Assembly: GCA_016938065.1 (NCBI GenBank)
Contig: JAFGVI010000118.1
Coordinates: 1-64,000, forward strand
DNA length: 64,000 nucleotides
From: Deltaproteobacteria bacterium
GTDB taxonomy: Bacteria; Desulfobacterota; Anaeroferrophillalia; Anaeroferrophillales; Tharpellaceae
Reading direction: 5' to 3'
Positions within the stretch are counted from its first letter, which is position 1; each line of letters opens with the position of its first letter. The notes under the pieces are model-generated. The model saw only the letters and a list, made by a program, of their open reading frames with translations. It did not search any database and was not told where the DNA came from. This document shows, one piece after another, positions 51,129-60,106 of the stretch. A program made the translations under genes and the position numbers.

Positions 51129-52532
51129 TTACTGTGCACTGAGCTGCTTAAAAACCTGCCAGCCCTGAAGCAATTCGACCGCACGTAAAATCTGCGCATC
51201 ATTGCGCCACTCTTCTTCAACCTCTTTCCCGGCCGTATTCGCCGGATCGTTTTTATCCAGCGCTGGCACTTTATCCTCAGACGGAGCAGTTTTCGGCTGG
51301 GCTTCGGGCAGGTTTTCGCTCCCGCTGCCGCCATTCTCAAAGTGACCTTTCAGATCCTTCTCCTTGAGATTATACATGATCCCTTTTTTCTGATCGCGGC
51401 GCACAACCGTACCGGCTTCGACCACAACATCGGGCTCAATGCCTTTGGCCTGTATCGAACGACCACTCGGCGTATAGTAAAGTGAAGTCGTCATCCGCAC
51501 GGCGGAGCCATCTTCGAGAGGAATAATAGTCTGCACCGAACCCTTGCCGAAACTCTGCGTCCCCATGATCAGGGCGCGTTTATGGTCCTGCAGGGCTCCA
51601 GCCACAATTTCCGAAGCACTGGCACTGCCGCCGTTGACCAGGACGACCATCGGATAGTCGCCTTCAGTGCCATCGTCATAGGCCTGATAACGCATATTCT
51701 GCTTGGTGATCCGGCCATCTGTATAAACAATCAGACCAGACTTTAAAAAATAGTCGGAAACCTTGACTGCCTGCTGCAGAAGCCCACCCGGATTATTGCG
51801 CAAATCCAATACCAGACCGGAGATCGGATGCTCCTTTTTCAGCTCTTTCATTTTCCGGTTAAGATCATCATAGGTCCGGGACTGAAACTGGGTCAGACGC
51901 ACATAGGCAATATTGTCGGTAAGCGTTTTACTCTTGACACTGACGACTTTGATAATATCACGAACAATTTTCACATCGAGAAGTTCATTGAGCCCCTCGC
52001 GCAAAATCGAGATGGTAATTTCCGTATCTTTGGGACCGCGCATCTTTTTGACGGCTTCCATCAGGGTCATATCTTTGCTGAGTTCACCATCAATCTTGAT
52101 AATCCGGTCTCCGGCCTCAATCCCGGCCCGAAAAGCGGGGGTATCCTCAATCGGTGAAACCACCGTCAGAACCCCGTCACGAATGGTAATTTCAATACCG
52201 AGCCCCCCGAAGGAACCGGTCGTCTCAACCTGCATCTCCTTGAACATCTCCGGCGGCATGAAACTCGAATGGGGATCAAGATCGGAAAGCATCCCCTTGA
52301 TTGAGCCATAGACCAGCTTCTTGATGTCAACCTCTTCGACATAATTCTTCTGCACCAGACTCAAGGTATCGGTAAACAGTTTTATATACTCATAAGGACT
52401 CTCTTCCTGCTTCTGCCCCTCTTCCAGGGCCCGGGAATCACTGGACAGCACTCCAAGATGAACTACCATAAAGGCGGCAACCGCCAGGATCACTCCTAAA
52501 AAAATTGATTTACCTTTATTTCTTTCAACCAT
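51129..52532 (-). CDS. ctpA: S41 C-terminal processing protease
   Basis: 467 residues from ATG 52532, 8 nt after GGAGG; the track ORF begins 36 codons upstream without a ribosome site. One N-terminal helix (about 8-28), a PDZ domain (about 95-180) and the S41 catalytic core with Ser in GGSASASEIVAGAL and Lys in GTQSFGKGSVQ. A Pro/Glu-rich tail follows. Processes periplasmic proteins, often murein hydrolases, which suits the envC/ftsEX neighbours. Confidence 0.95.
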   Translation of the reverse strand: MVERNKGKSIFLGVILAVAAFMVVHLGVLSSDSRALEEGQKQEESPYEYIKLFTDTLSLVQKNYVEEVDIKKLVYGSIKGMLSDLDPHSSFMPPEMFKEMQVETTGSFGGLGIEITIRDGVLTVVSPIEDTPAFRAGIEAGDRIIKIDGELSKDMTLMEAVKKMRGPKDTEITISILREGLNELLDVKIVRDIIKVVSVKSKTLTDNIAYVRLTQFQSRTYDDLNRKMKELKKEHPISGLVLDLRNNPGGLLQQAVKVSDYFLKSGLIVYTDGRITKQNMRYQAYDDGTEGDYPMVVLVNGGSASASEIVAGALQDHKRALIMGTQSFGKGSVQTIIPLEDGSAVRMTTSLYYTPSGRSIQAKGIEPDVVVEAGTVVRRDQKKGIMYNLKEKDLKGHFENGGSGSENLPEAQPKTAPSEDKVPALDKNDPANTAGKEVEEEWRNDAQILRAVELLQGWQVFKQLSAQ

Positions 52533-52642
52533 CCTCAGAAACCTCCAAAAGATTGACCAACAGTTACCTGCAACCGGCAAGCGGCGCAACCGGCCACTGA
52601 CCCTTTGATTATCGCTTTTGCCTGTAAGATCTGCCATCATCG

Positions 52643-53794
52643 TTACATCTGCGAAACCCAGCTGAGAGGATCCTCGGGGATGCCATCCTTGCGGATCTCA
52701 AAATAGAGAGACGCAGTCTCGGAAAGAACCCCGCGGCCAACCTGACCGACAATGTCGGAGGTCCGCAGGTAGTCATTCAGAGAACAGGCAAACGCCTCAA
52801 GATGCGCGTAGATCGAGTAATAACCTCCTCCGTGATCAACCACCAGAAGATTACCATAACCTTTCATCGCAGCGGCAAAGACCACCTGACCGTCATGCAC
52901 AACCTTGACCGGATCACCAAAACGGGCCTTGATTTCAATACCCTTATTATTGGTAACTGTCGCAAAGCGAGAATCTTTTTCAAGACCAAAAAAACTTACC
53001 ACAACGCCATCAACCGGCATAGGCAAGCTTCCCTTGAGTAAGGCAAAATCAGTTTCCGGCAGCCCTTTTGCGAAAGTCATCCTTTGCAGCTTTGAAGCAA
53101 CGTGCTCAAGCTCGGCAACCAGCTCCTGATGAACCTTGACCTGATGCTGAATTTTATACAGCAACTCATTTTTTTTGGCAATGTTTTCTTCCAATTCCGC
53201 GGTTTTGCGGGCCTGCTGTTCTTCAAGCTGAAGCAGAAACTGACGTCTTTCATCGAGTTCCAGACGACGGTTTTTGACCTCACCAAGAAGCTTTGTACAG
53301 GAGTTCTGCAACGCGCGATCCGCCGCCAGAACACGCTGTCCATAATTTAGAGCATTTAGTTTTTCCGTCAGATCGGCATCGCCGTCAAGAAAATCGAGCC
53401 ATTTCCCCGGTGGCTGGCAGTAACGGATTTTCAGGCGCCGGCAGAACTTCTGCAAAAGATCATGCAAAGACTCCTCAAGGTGCAGCGCCGCATCCTCCTG
53501 CACCGCCACCTGCGAGCCGACCTCCAGCAACTCATCACCCAGAGCTTTGAGTTCTCCCTGAAGCGCACCATGCCAACGGTTAAGATCATCAATTTCCAAC
53601 AGTATGGAACCATGCCGAGAACGGGCCTTTTCCTCCTGCCGACGCTCCTGAGCAATCTGTTCCTTAAGGGTCTGTAAATCACGAGCTAAAGCCGGATCGT
53701 CGTTTTTTCCCTGAGCCCGGCAATCCGCCGGCATCCGCATTTCAACCAGACCGGCGAAGAAAAACAACAGGATGATCAGACTAAAACTTTTCAT
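52643..53794 (-). CDS. EnvC-like murein hydrolase activator, M23 fold
   Basis: I start at ATG 53794 behind AGGA, one base past the ftsX stop; the upstream 171 codons of the track ORF are ftsX read in another frame. The 383-residue protein has a signal peptide, two long coiled-coil stretches (about 35-110 and 160-240) and a C-terminal LytM/M23 domain (about 260-380, VDHGGGYYSIYAHLEA). In the canonical M23 HxxxD motif the first His region reads NNKGIEIKARFGDPVKVV, so a zinc ligand appears lost, as in the non-catalytic activator EnvC. It works with FtsEX to switch on amidases at division. Confidence 0.88.
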   Translation of the reverse strand: MKSFSLIILLFFFAGLVEMRMPADCRAQGKNDDPALARDLQTLKEQIAQERRQEEKARSRHGSILLEIDDLNRWHGALQGELKALGDELLEVGSQVAVQEDAALHLEESLHDLLQKFCRRLKIRYCQPPGKWLDFLDGDADLTEKLNALNYGQRVLAADRALQNSCTKLLGEVKNRRLELDERRQFLLQLEEQQARKTAELEENIAKKNELLYKIQHQVKVHQELVAELEHVASKLQRMTFAKGLPETDFALLKGSLPMPVDGVVVSFFGLEKDSRFATVTNNKGIEIKARFGDPVKVVHDGQVVFAAAMKGYGNLLVVDHGGGYYSIYAHLEAFACSLNDYLRTSDIVGQVGRGVLSETASLYFEIRKDGIPEDPLSWVSQM

Positions 53795-53795
53795 T

Positions 53796-54719
53796 CTAAT
53801 CCTGGCGAATCCAGCGCGTGGAGAGAAGGAATCCGGCAATCCCAAGGAAGGTACCCATAAGCAGGAAAAGCAGTAGAGGCAGCGGCGAAAAAAATTTAAG
53901 CTGCAGCACAACCGGCCAATGCGGAACCTGCAGCTGCAGCCAGCCTTTAAAATATCGAAATCCGCCATAAGCCAGGCCGAGAGCCAGAAAAGAGGCTGCA
54001 GACCCCTGGAAAACCCCCTCAAAAAGATAGGGCAAGGCAATAAAACCAGGCGTCGCACCAACCAGATGAAGCACTCTGATAGTTTCGCGACGAGCAAAAA
54101 GAGAGAGTCGAATGGTACTCGCAACCACAAAAACAGTAACCCCGGAAAGAAAAGCCGCAAAAAGAAAACCAAAATATTTAACTGTTTTGAGCAGGGAAAA
54201 AAGCTGCCGCAGCCAGCTGCTGCCGTAGACAACCTCATCCACCCCGACCTGCCGGCGCAGCTGACGGGCCAGACGTTCAACCGCCTCGACATCGACAACC
54301 TTCTCATCCAGGAAAAGCTCTAATGAGGCCGGCAGAGGGTTATCCGGCAAACCCTCCAGGAAATTGGCATCATCGCCCAGCGTTACTTTAAAATTTTTAA
54401 GGGCCTGATCCCTGGATATATAGATAAAACGTACCACTTCATCCAGTTCGCGACAATAGTTCTGCAGGGACGCCATTCTCTCCTCATCAATTTTCTCATC
54501 AAGGTAGACAACAATACGCAAATCGGTCCGCCAGGCTGAAACCAGTCGAGCCGCATTACTGTAACCTAGAAAATAGAGGATCAAAAGGAGCAGGGAGATG
54601 GTAATGATTAAAATCGAGATTAAATTAATCACCGGATGCCGCCGGATATTATTGCCGGTCAGCTTAAAGAGCGGAAAAAGATGGTCGTAAATTTTAGCCA
54701 TAAGCTTTATATCTTTCAC
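53796..54719 (-). CDS. ftsX: cell division protein FtsX
   Basis: 307 residues (GTG start; an ATG six codons in at 54701 is equally possible). A cytoplasmic N-terminus, a first helix (about 28-50), a periplasmic domain (about 55-170) that would contact EnvC, and three further helices with the FtsX/MacB-type segment VASTIRLSLFARRETIRVLHLVGAT. FtsX is the transmembrane partner of FtsE. Confidence 0.94.
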   Translation of the reverse strand: MKDIKLMAKIYDHLFPLFKLTGNNIRRHPVINLISILIITISLLLLILYFLGYSNAARLVSAWRTDLRIVVYLDEKIDEERMASLQNYCRELDEVVRFIYISRDQALKNFKVTLGDDANFLEGLPDNPLPASLELFLDEKVVDVEAVERLARQLRRQVGVDEVVYGSSWLRQLFSLLKTVKYFGFLFAAFLSGVTVFVVASTIRLSLFARRETIRVLHLVGATPGFIALPYLFEGVFQGSAASFLALGLAYGGFRYFKGWLQLQVPHWPVVLQLKFFSPLPLLLFLLMGTFLGIAGFLLSTRWIRQD

Positions 54720-54727
54720 AAAGGCTC

Positions 54728-54763
54728 AAAGTCGCAAAGTTTTTTTGAAAACTTTGCGACTTT
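54728..54763. repeat. perfect 16-bp inverted repeat between ftsE and ftsX
   Basis: AAAGTCGCAAAGTTTT, a 4-base loop and its exact inverse complement lie between the ftsE stop (54768) and the ftsX start. In the minus-strand mRNA it is a stable stem with A/T-rich tip. It could be an attenuator, an RNase processing site or a small mobile repeat. Confidence 0.9.
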
Positions 54764-54767
54764 CACC

Positions 54768-55436
54768 TCAGTCAGGCCAGACATAGGTCTGCAGAGATCC
54801 TTTATCAAGATAAAAAACCTTGCGCTTGAAGCGCTGCAGCAGAGCCCGGTTATGAGTAACCATGACAACCGTAGCCCCTTGAGAATTTATATATTTAAAA
54901 ATATTCATTATCTCTTCGGTAATCTCATAATCAAGGTTACCGGTCGGTTCATCGGCAAGAATAATTTGCGGATCGTTAACCAGGGCCCGGGCAATGGCGA
55001 CGCGCTGCTGTTCCCCCCCCGACAACTGCGGCGGAAGACGTTCCAGCTGACGTTCAATCCCCACCACCTTCAGCACCTGCCAGACGGCTTTCTGAATCAG
55101 TTTGCGCGGGGTTCCGGCTACCTCCAGGGCGAGCGCAACATTATCAAAAACCGTATAGTTGGGAATAAGTTTATAATCCTGAAAAACCATCCCCATGCGC
55201 CGGCGCAACTTGGCAATGCGCGCCGGCCGCGCCTGCATCAGATCAAGACCGTCGACCACAACCTGTCCACTGTCCGGCTTCAAATCGGCAAAGAGCAGGC
55301 GAAACAGAGTGGTTTTCCCGGCCCCGCTGGGCCCCACAAGATAAACAAACTCACCCCTTTTGACCTCAAAAGAGATATCCTTCAAAATCAGGTCGGGGTG
55401 ATTGTAACTTTTATTAAGATGGGATACGCGAATCAT
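54768..55436 (-). CDS. ftsE: cell division ATP-binding protein FtsE
   Basis: 222 residues from ATG 55436, the family's usual N-terminus ([11 protein letters not shown]); the track ORF adds 25 residues that overlap proS. Walker [10 protein letters not shown], signature [19 protein letters not shown], Walker [14 protein letters not shown]-loop VTHN. It overlaps the end of proS by 23 bp in another frame. With FtsX it couples ATP hydrolysis to activation of septal wall hydrolysis. Confidence 0.95.
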   Translation of the reverse strand: MIRVSHLNKSYNHPDLILKDISFEVKRGEFVYLVGPSGAGKTTLFRLLFADLKPDSGQVVVDGLDLMQARPARIAKLRRRMGMVFQDYKLIPNYTVFDNVALALEVAGTPRKLIQKAVWQVLKVVGIERQLERLPPQLSGGEQQRVAIARALVNDPQIILADEPTGNLDYEITEEIMNIFKYINSQGATVVMVTHNRALLQRFKRKVFYLDKGSLQTYVWPD

Positions 55437-57150
55437 CGGCCGCCAGTTCCGCAAGCAGAGACCATAAAGGGGCCCGGTCTGCCAGAGGCAGCTCCGCGTT
55501 GCTGGAACCATCCCGCAGCCGCGCCTCGATAATTCCCCTTTCGAAACTTTTACGGCCCAGGGTCAGGCGCAGAGGTGCACCGATCAGGTCGGCATCTTTA
55601 AATTTAACCCCGGGTCGTTCATTGCGGTCATCGTAAAGAACCGCAATACCGCGACCCTCAAGTTCCGCATAAAGTGCTTCGCAGGCGGCGGTAACTTCAG
55701 CCGATTTAAGATCAAGATTTAAAAGAGCCACCTTAAAAGGGGCGATGGCATAAGGAAAACAGATACCGTTTTCATCGTAGTGCTGCTCAATGGCAGCGGC
55801 CACGGTACGGCCCACCCCGATACCATAGCAGCCCATCACCAAAGGCCGTTCCTGACCCTCCTGATCAAGAAAGGTAGCTTTGAGTTTTTCGCTGTATTTC
55901 GTACCCAGTTTAAAGATATGGCCCACTTCTATGCCGCGATCAATCTGCAAAAGGCCACCACATCGCGGGCAACGGTCACCGGCTCTGACCTGCACCAGAT
56001 CAGCAACCTTATTGCAGCTGAAATCTCTGCCCCAGATTACCCCCTGCAGATGGAAACCATGCCGGTTTGCACCACAGACAACCGCTTCAAGCTCAGGCAC
56101 CTGCCGATCAACCAGCAACGGCAAAACAGTATCAACCGGCCCGAGATAACCAACCGGCAGACCCAGCTCATCCGCTATCCGGGATGGCGCCGGAATTTCC
56201 AGCCACTCGGCTCCGAGAGCCGCTTTGACCTTGATTTCATTGACCTCCCGGTCACCGGGAACCACCACCAGACAAAAGCCGCGGTCACTCTCAAAAATCA
56301 TACTTTTCAAGATTGCGCCGGGGTCAACCTTGAAAAACGCAGCCACAGATTCAACGGACTCACGATCAGGGGTTGCAACCGCCGCCGCAGCAGGAGCCGC
56401 CGCGTCCGCCGCGCACTTATCCGCGGCCGCAAACCGGCCTTCAGCTTTTTCCACATTCGCAGCATAAGCACAGGCCTGACAACTGGCTACCGCATCTTCC
56501 CCGGACTCGGCGAGTACGACGAACTCATGGGAAAAGCTCCCGCCGATCGCGCCTGAGTCAGCCTCAACCGCACGGAAATCGAGCCCGCAAAGGGAAAAGA
56601 TCCGGCTGTAAGCCTCACGCATCCCCTGATAGCTGATACCGGCAGCAGCATCATCCACATCAAAGCTGTAGGCATCTTTCATAATAAACTCACGACCGCG
56701 CATCAGCCCGAAACGAGGCCTGATTTCGTCCCTGAATTTAGTCTGAATCTGATAAAGGTTCAACGGCAGCTGACGATATGAGCGCACCTCATGACGAACC
56801 AGATCGGTAATCACCTCTTCATGGGTCGGACCAAAACAGAAATTACGCTGATGCCGATCTGTAATCCGCAAAAGTTCCTTACCATAAAAGTCCCAGCGCC
56901 CGCTCTCCTGCCAGAGTTCAGCCGGCTGCACGGCCGGCAGCAAAAGCTCCTGAGCTCCGGCCCGATTCATCTCCTGGCGAATAATCGCCTCAACATTGCG
57001 CAAAGCCATCAATCCCATCGGCAGATAAGAGTAGATTCCGGCTGCGAGCCGACGCACCATGCCGGCACGCAGCATCAAACGATGACTGATAACCTCAGCT
57101 TCGGCCGGCTCTTCTTTCAACGTCGGCAGATACATTCTGGAAAAACGCAT
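55414..57150 (-). CDS. proS: prolyl-tRNA synthetase, bacterial type
   Basis: 578 residues from ATG 57150 behind AAGGAAC; the track start is 29 codons too early. Class II core with motif 2 (FRDEIRPRFGLMRGREFIMKDAYSFD, cited in part: RPRFGLMRGREF), an INS editing domain (about 220-380) and the anticodon-binding domain. The INS entry is preceded by an unusual Ala-rich run (AADAAAPAAAAVATP). It heads the operon that continues into ftsE. Confidence 0.96.
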   Translation of the reverse strand: MRFSRMYLPTLKEEPAEAEVISHRLMLRAGMVRRLAAGIYSYLPMGLMALRNVEAIIRQEMNRAGAQELLLPAVQPAELWQESGRWDFYGKELLRITDRHQRNFCFGPTHEEVITDLVRHEVRSYRQLPLNLYQIQTKFRDEIRPRFGLMRGREFIMKDAYSFDVDDAAAGISYQGMREAYSRIFSLCGLDFRAVEADSGAIGGSFSHEFVVLAESGEDAVASCQACAYAANVEKAEGRFAAADKCAADAAAPAAAAVATPDRESVESVAAFFKVDPGAILKSMIFESDRGFCLVVVPGDREVNEIKVKAALGAEWLEIPAPSRIADELGLPVGYLGPVDTVLPLLVDRQVPELEAVVCGANRHGFHLQGVIWGRDFSCNKVADLVQVRAGDRCPRCGGLLQIDRGIEVGHIFKLGTKYSEKLKATFLDQEGQERPLVMGCYGIGVGRTVAAAIEQHYDENGICFPYAIAPFKVALLNLDLKSAEVTAACEALYAELEGRGIAVLYDDRNERPGVKFKDADLIGAPLRLTLGRKSFERGIIEARLRDGSSNAELPLADRAPLWSLLAELAADDSRIPS

Positions 57151-57238
57151 ACAGTTCCTTTTTAGTCTTAGTGTAATAAAATTAATGCAGCAACGTGTGT
57201 AGGCTTTGTAGAAAGTCCCTCCCCGATTGTCAAGCATA

Positions 57239-57272
57239 AAAAAGCCCCGACTTATTATAAGTCGGGGCTTTT
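57239..57272 (-). terminator. intrinsic terminator after cooS
   Basis: AAGCCCCGACTTA and TAAGTCGGGGCTT flank a 3-nt loop; on the minus strand six T follow. It lies 77 bp beyond the cooS stop and separates cooS from proS. A smaller GCGGGC/GCCCGC hairpin lies at 57324-57338. Confidence 0.92.
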
Positions 57273-57348
57273 AATATTTCATTCTATCTCGAAACTACCC
57301 TTAAAAGCAGAGACTATCCCGATGCGGGCATCGCCCGCGAGCTCGCTT

Positions 57349-59313
57349 TTACAGTTCGCGACGGTCAGCCATATCGAAAAGTTTACGCTCCTGCTTGACG
57401 TTGATGCCTAAAGCTTCGCGTTTTTTATCGATATGAGCGATCATCTTGGCAGCATGCTCATAAGGATCAATGGCAAAATCCCACATGCCGCCGACTTCCG
57501 CTTCCAGACCTTTAAAAAGATGCTCTTTGAATTTGGTACCATCGGTAACCGGGAAAGCGGCGCCGAAGACGGTATAGACGCCGGATGAAACAAAGTACTG
57601 ACCGATGGAGATAGCCTTTTCACTCATCCACTCAGGAGCGGAACCGGCGACCGGAAGATCGGAAAGTCTTTCACCCAGACCGCCTTCTTTAAGAACGGCG
57701 GAAGCGGCGATCAGAATACGGCTGTTATCAACACAGGAACCCAAGCTCAATACCGGCGGAATACCGACTGTTTCGCAGATTTCAGCCAGACCGGGGCCGG
57801 CAAATTTGGCCGCTTCAGGGGTTAACAGTCCAGCCTTACCCAGAGCAATTGTGGAGCAACCGGTCTGCAGTACGAGAACGTCATTCTTGATCAGCTCTTT
57901 TACAACTTCAGTGTGAACCCAGTCATGTTTGACGCGGGGGTTAGTACAACCGACAACCCCGGCAACGCCGCGGATGCGACCGCTGATGATGGCATCATTC
58001 AACGGACGGTAAGAGGGGCGATAGGTTCCACCGAGATGATAAAGAATGCTTTCATGACCGAAACCATGAATACCGATGTGCTTGTTCTGCGGAATTTCAA
58101 CCGGTTTCGTCCGGTTTTTAAAACGGGCAATCGCCAGTTCGACAACCTTATCAACACACTCACGGGGATTGGTCTCATCGAGCTGAATATGGGTCGCACC
58201 TTCGATGTGGGCCCGATAGTTGGTCGTAATGAAAGGGGTGCCGTAACAGGCGGCAACCGGAGAAAGACCTTGTTTGATACACTGAACGTCAACCGCCATG
58301 GCATCAACCGCCCCGGTCACAAGCAGGGCTTCCGTCGACATGAAGTTACCGGCATGAGGAATACCATGACGCATCAGAACTTCTGCCCCGGAACAGCACA
58401 TCCCTGCCAGAACAATACCCTCGGCCCCGGCGGCTTTGGCTTTTTCAATCATTTTGGGGTCATTGACGGAATCGATCATGGCCTCGAACATAATGGGCTC
58501 ATGACCGTTAATGACAACGTTAACCTTTTTCTCTTCCAGACAACCCATATCAACATAGGCATCAATCGGTTTCGGAGTGCCGAACAGAATATCGGAAATC
58601 TCGGTAGCAACCATCGAACCACCCCAGCCATCGGAGAGAGCGGTGCGCTGAAACTGACGGGAAATGTTGACATAATGCTGGTCAACCCCGATATGGGTAC
58701 GATGCATCATCTCCATCAGTTCACGCATGGCGCCGCGAGGAACGATACCCAGTTCACGCCAGCGCTCCAGGGTTTTTTCCGGAACCCGTTTCATAAACGG
58801 AATCTCGCCCTCAACCTGAGTATAGGTCTTCTCCAGCTCTTCGGCCAGCTCAACCCCTAACTCCAGGATCTCACGATCTTTAATTACGCCATCAACCTCG
58901 ACCGTTGTCGGAATATCGAGATAGCCGCAAACCTCTTTCAGCTTGGTGACATCTTTAATACGGAAACCATCGACCTTGCCATGAACGACCTCTTTGAAAC
59001 AGTCAAGCATACCCATACCATGGTCGGTATGGGCAGCCGCACCAGCAACGACCATGCGGGCAAAGTTACGAGCAGAGATTGTATCAATCGTGGCCCCACA
59101 GACGCCGACTTTAGCATAAGGATCTTTGGGGCTCATCCGACAGGGGCCCATGGAACAGTTTTTACAACAGGCGGATACGGCGCCGATGGGACAGGCGGCC
59201 ATATCATTGGCCCGATGAAAGGAGATCTGAACGCCATCTTTCTGAGCTTTTTCCAGCATCTGAATGGTGCTGGGACAGATTGTCGCTTCCTGAATATTTA
59301 ACTCTTTTGCCAT
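57349..59313 (-). CDS. cooS: anaerobic Ni-containing carbon monoxide dehydrogenase catalytic subunit
   Basis: 654 residues. Oxidises CO to CO2 at a Ni-Fe-S C-cluster. The N-terminal Cys group (about 41-72: ACPIGAVSACCKNCSMGPCR) supplies the B and D clusters. C-cluster ligands are recognisable: His in INGHEPIMFEA, Cys in GMCCSGAEVLMRHG, GVVGCTNPRVKHDW, LQTGCSTIALGKAG and LSLGSCVDNSR; the Lys of WMSEKAISIGQYF is also present. No cooC, cooF, cooA or acs gene is adjacent. AAGGAGGT precedes the ATG. Confidence 0.97.
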   Translation of the reverse strand: MAKELNIQEATICPSTIQMLEKAQKDGVQISFHRANDMAACPIGAVSACCKNCSMGPCRMSPKDPYAKVGVCGATIDTISARNFARMVVAGAAAHTDHGMGMLDCFKEVVHGKVDGFRIKDVTKLKEVCGYLDIPTTVEVDGVIKDREILELGVELAEELEKTYTQVEGEIPFMKRVPEKTLERWRELGIVPRGAMRELMEMMHRTHIGVDQHYVNISRQFQRTALSDGWGGSMVATEISDILFGTPKPIDAYVDMGCLEEKKVNVVINGHEPIMFEAMIDSVNDPKMIEKAKAAGAEGIVLAGMCCSGAEVLMRHGIPHAGNFMSTEALLVTGAVDAMAVDVQCIKQGLSPVAACYGTPFITTNYRAHIEGATHIQLDETNPRECVDKVVELAIARFKNRTKPVEIPQNKHIGIHGFGHESILYHLGGTYRPSYRPLNDAIISGRIRGVAGVVGCTNPRVKHDWVHTEVVKELIKNDVLVLQTGCSTIALGKAGLLTPEAAKFAGPGLAEICETVGIPPVLSLGSCVDNSRILIAASAVLKEGGLGERLSDLPVAGSAPEWMSEKAISIGQYFVSSGVYTVFGAAFPVTDGTKFKEHLFKGLEAEVGGMWDFAIDPYEHAAKMIAHIDKKREALGINVKQERKLFDMADRREL

Positions 59314-59367
59314 TGTTTACTACCTCCTTGATAGTGTTTTAATCGTGGCATAATAAAAAGATCATTA

Positions 59368-59418
59368 CGGCACTGTAAGCCGAAACGAAACTATAAACTC
59401 GCGGGCAGACTTTAGCAA
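59368..59418 (-). promoter_or_regulatory. cooS promoter with adjacent inverted repeat
   Basis: On the minus strand TTGCTA (59413-59418) and TATAGT (59390-59395) are 17 bp apart. The start would fall near 59383, directly before CGGCTTACAGTGCCG (59368-59382), a short inverted repeat in operator position. It does not resemble the long CooA site. Confidence 0.55.
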
Positions 59419-59543
59419 GGAGTGTACCACGCGCTGCACTATTTAAAAAAATCTCTCAACTCGCAGAATTTACCTTGAGGGATCTCACTTTCAACACTTT
59501 TATTTCACTTATCAAGCGACTGCTCACTATCAGACAACCCCCC

Positions 59544-59589
59544 TGCGTAGTACGAAAATATTTCGCGCTACGCAAAAAATTCGCGAATT
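59544..59589. repeat. palindrome cluster in the cooS-aroQ spacer
   Basis: TGCGTAG...CTACGCA with CGAAA/TTTCG inside (59544-59574) is followed by a perfect 12-bp palindrome AATTCGCGAATT (59578-59589). The divergent spacer 59314-59805 otherwise holds the cooS promoter, the plus-strand promoter and an 11-bp tandem repeat; no gene is visible. Confidence 0.7.
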
Positions 59590-59639
59590 ATTCTCCGGCA
59601 GAAGAACCCCGAAATAGCATTTTTACAAATTCAGCGCTC

Positions 59640-59668
59640 TTGACTTGCAAGCATTTTTCCACTATCAG
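59640..59668 (+). promoter_or_regulatory. sigma-70 promoter candidate for the aroQ operon
   Basis: TTGACT (59640-59645) and TATCAG (59663-59668) with 17-bp spacing, about 140 bp before the first coding start used here. Confidence 0.5.
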
Positions 59669-59707
59669 AAAAGGCCGCCGGCGAAAAGTTCATTTTAGAC
59701 GCCGCTG

Positions 59708-59736
59708 AGACTTGGCTAAGACTTGGCTAAGACTTG
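59708..59736 (+). repeat. 11-bp tandem repeat in the aroQ-operon leader
   Basis: AGACTTGGCTA twice (59708-59718, 59719-59729), then the first seven bases again. It lies in the predicted 5' leader. It may be slippage. Confidence 0.75.
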
Positions 59737-59805
59737 CAAGATCAACCACGACCAAAAAAAAATCAACCGGGAACTCTCCGCGAAAGCTTCGCCGAAACTG
59801 AGTCT

Positions 59806-60102
59806 ATGCACACCTTCGACAGCGATCCCTTAACCCCGCCGATCATGACCGAGACCATGGCTAAACTGCTGCTGGGGCAGAGACATTGGCGGGAAGCCCT
59901 CGATATCTATAGAGAACTCTGCCGGCAACACCCTGACAAGGCTGGACTTTACAAAGCGGAAATCGCGCAGATAGAGGGCTATTTCAAACCGCAGACCAAT
60001 CCGGAGACGATCCTGAAAAGAGAGCGGACAAAAAAACAGATAGCGCAACTTGAAAATCTTCTGCGGATTGTGAGCGGCAGCCGCGAAGAGAGAAACAGGT
60101 AA
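59806..60102 (+). CDS. small TPR-like protein upstream of aroQ
   Basis: About 98 residues from the ATG at 59806; the track begins at a TTG (59734) within the tandem repeat, and another ATG lies at 59845. No start has a clear ribosome site. One TPR-like unit is visible, LGQRHWREALDIYRELCRQHPDKAGLYKAEIAQIE, cited in part, followed by a charged helix. It ends 4 bp before aroQ. Function unknown; the start is the weakest point. Confidence 0.55.
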   Translation: MHTFDSDPLTPPIMTETMAKLLLGQRHWREALDIYRELCRQHPDKAGLYKAEIAQIEGYFKPQTNPETILKRERTKKQIAQLENLLRIVSGSREERNR

Positions 60103-60106
60103 TTTC

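Noticed and set aside
52643-54307. 554-codon version of the EnvC-like ORF
   Set aside because: Its first 171 codons are the ftsX sequence in another frame; the real start has a ribosome site and signal peptide at 53794.
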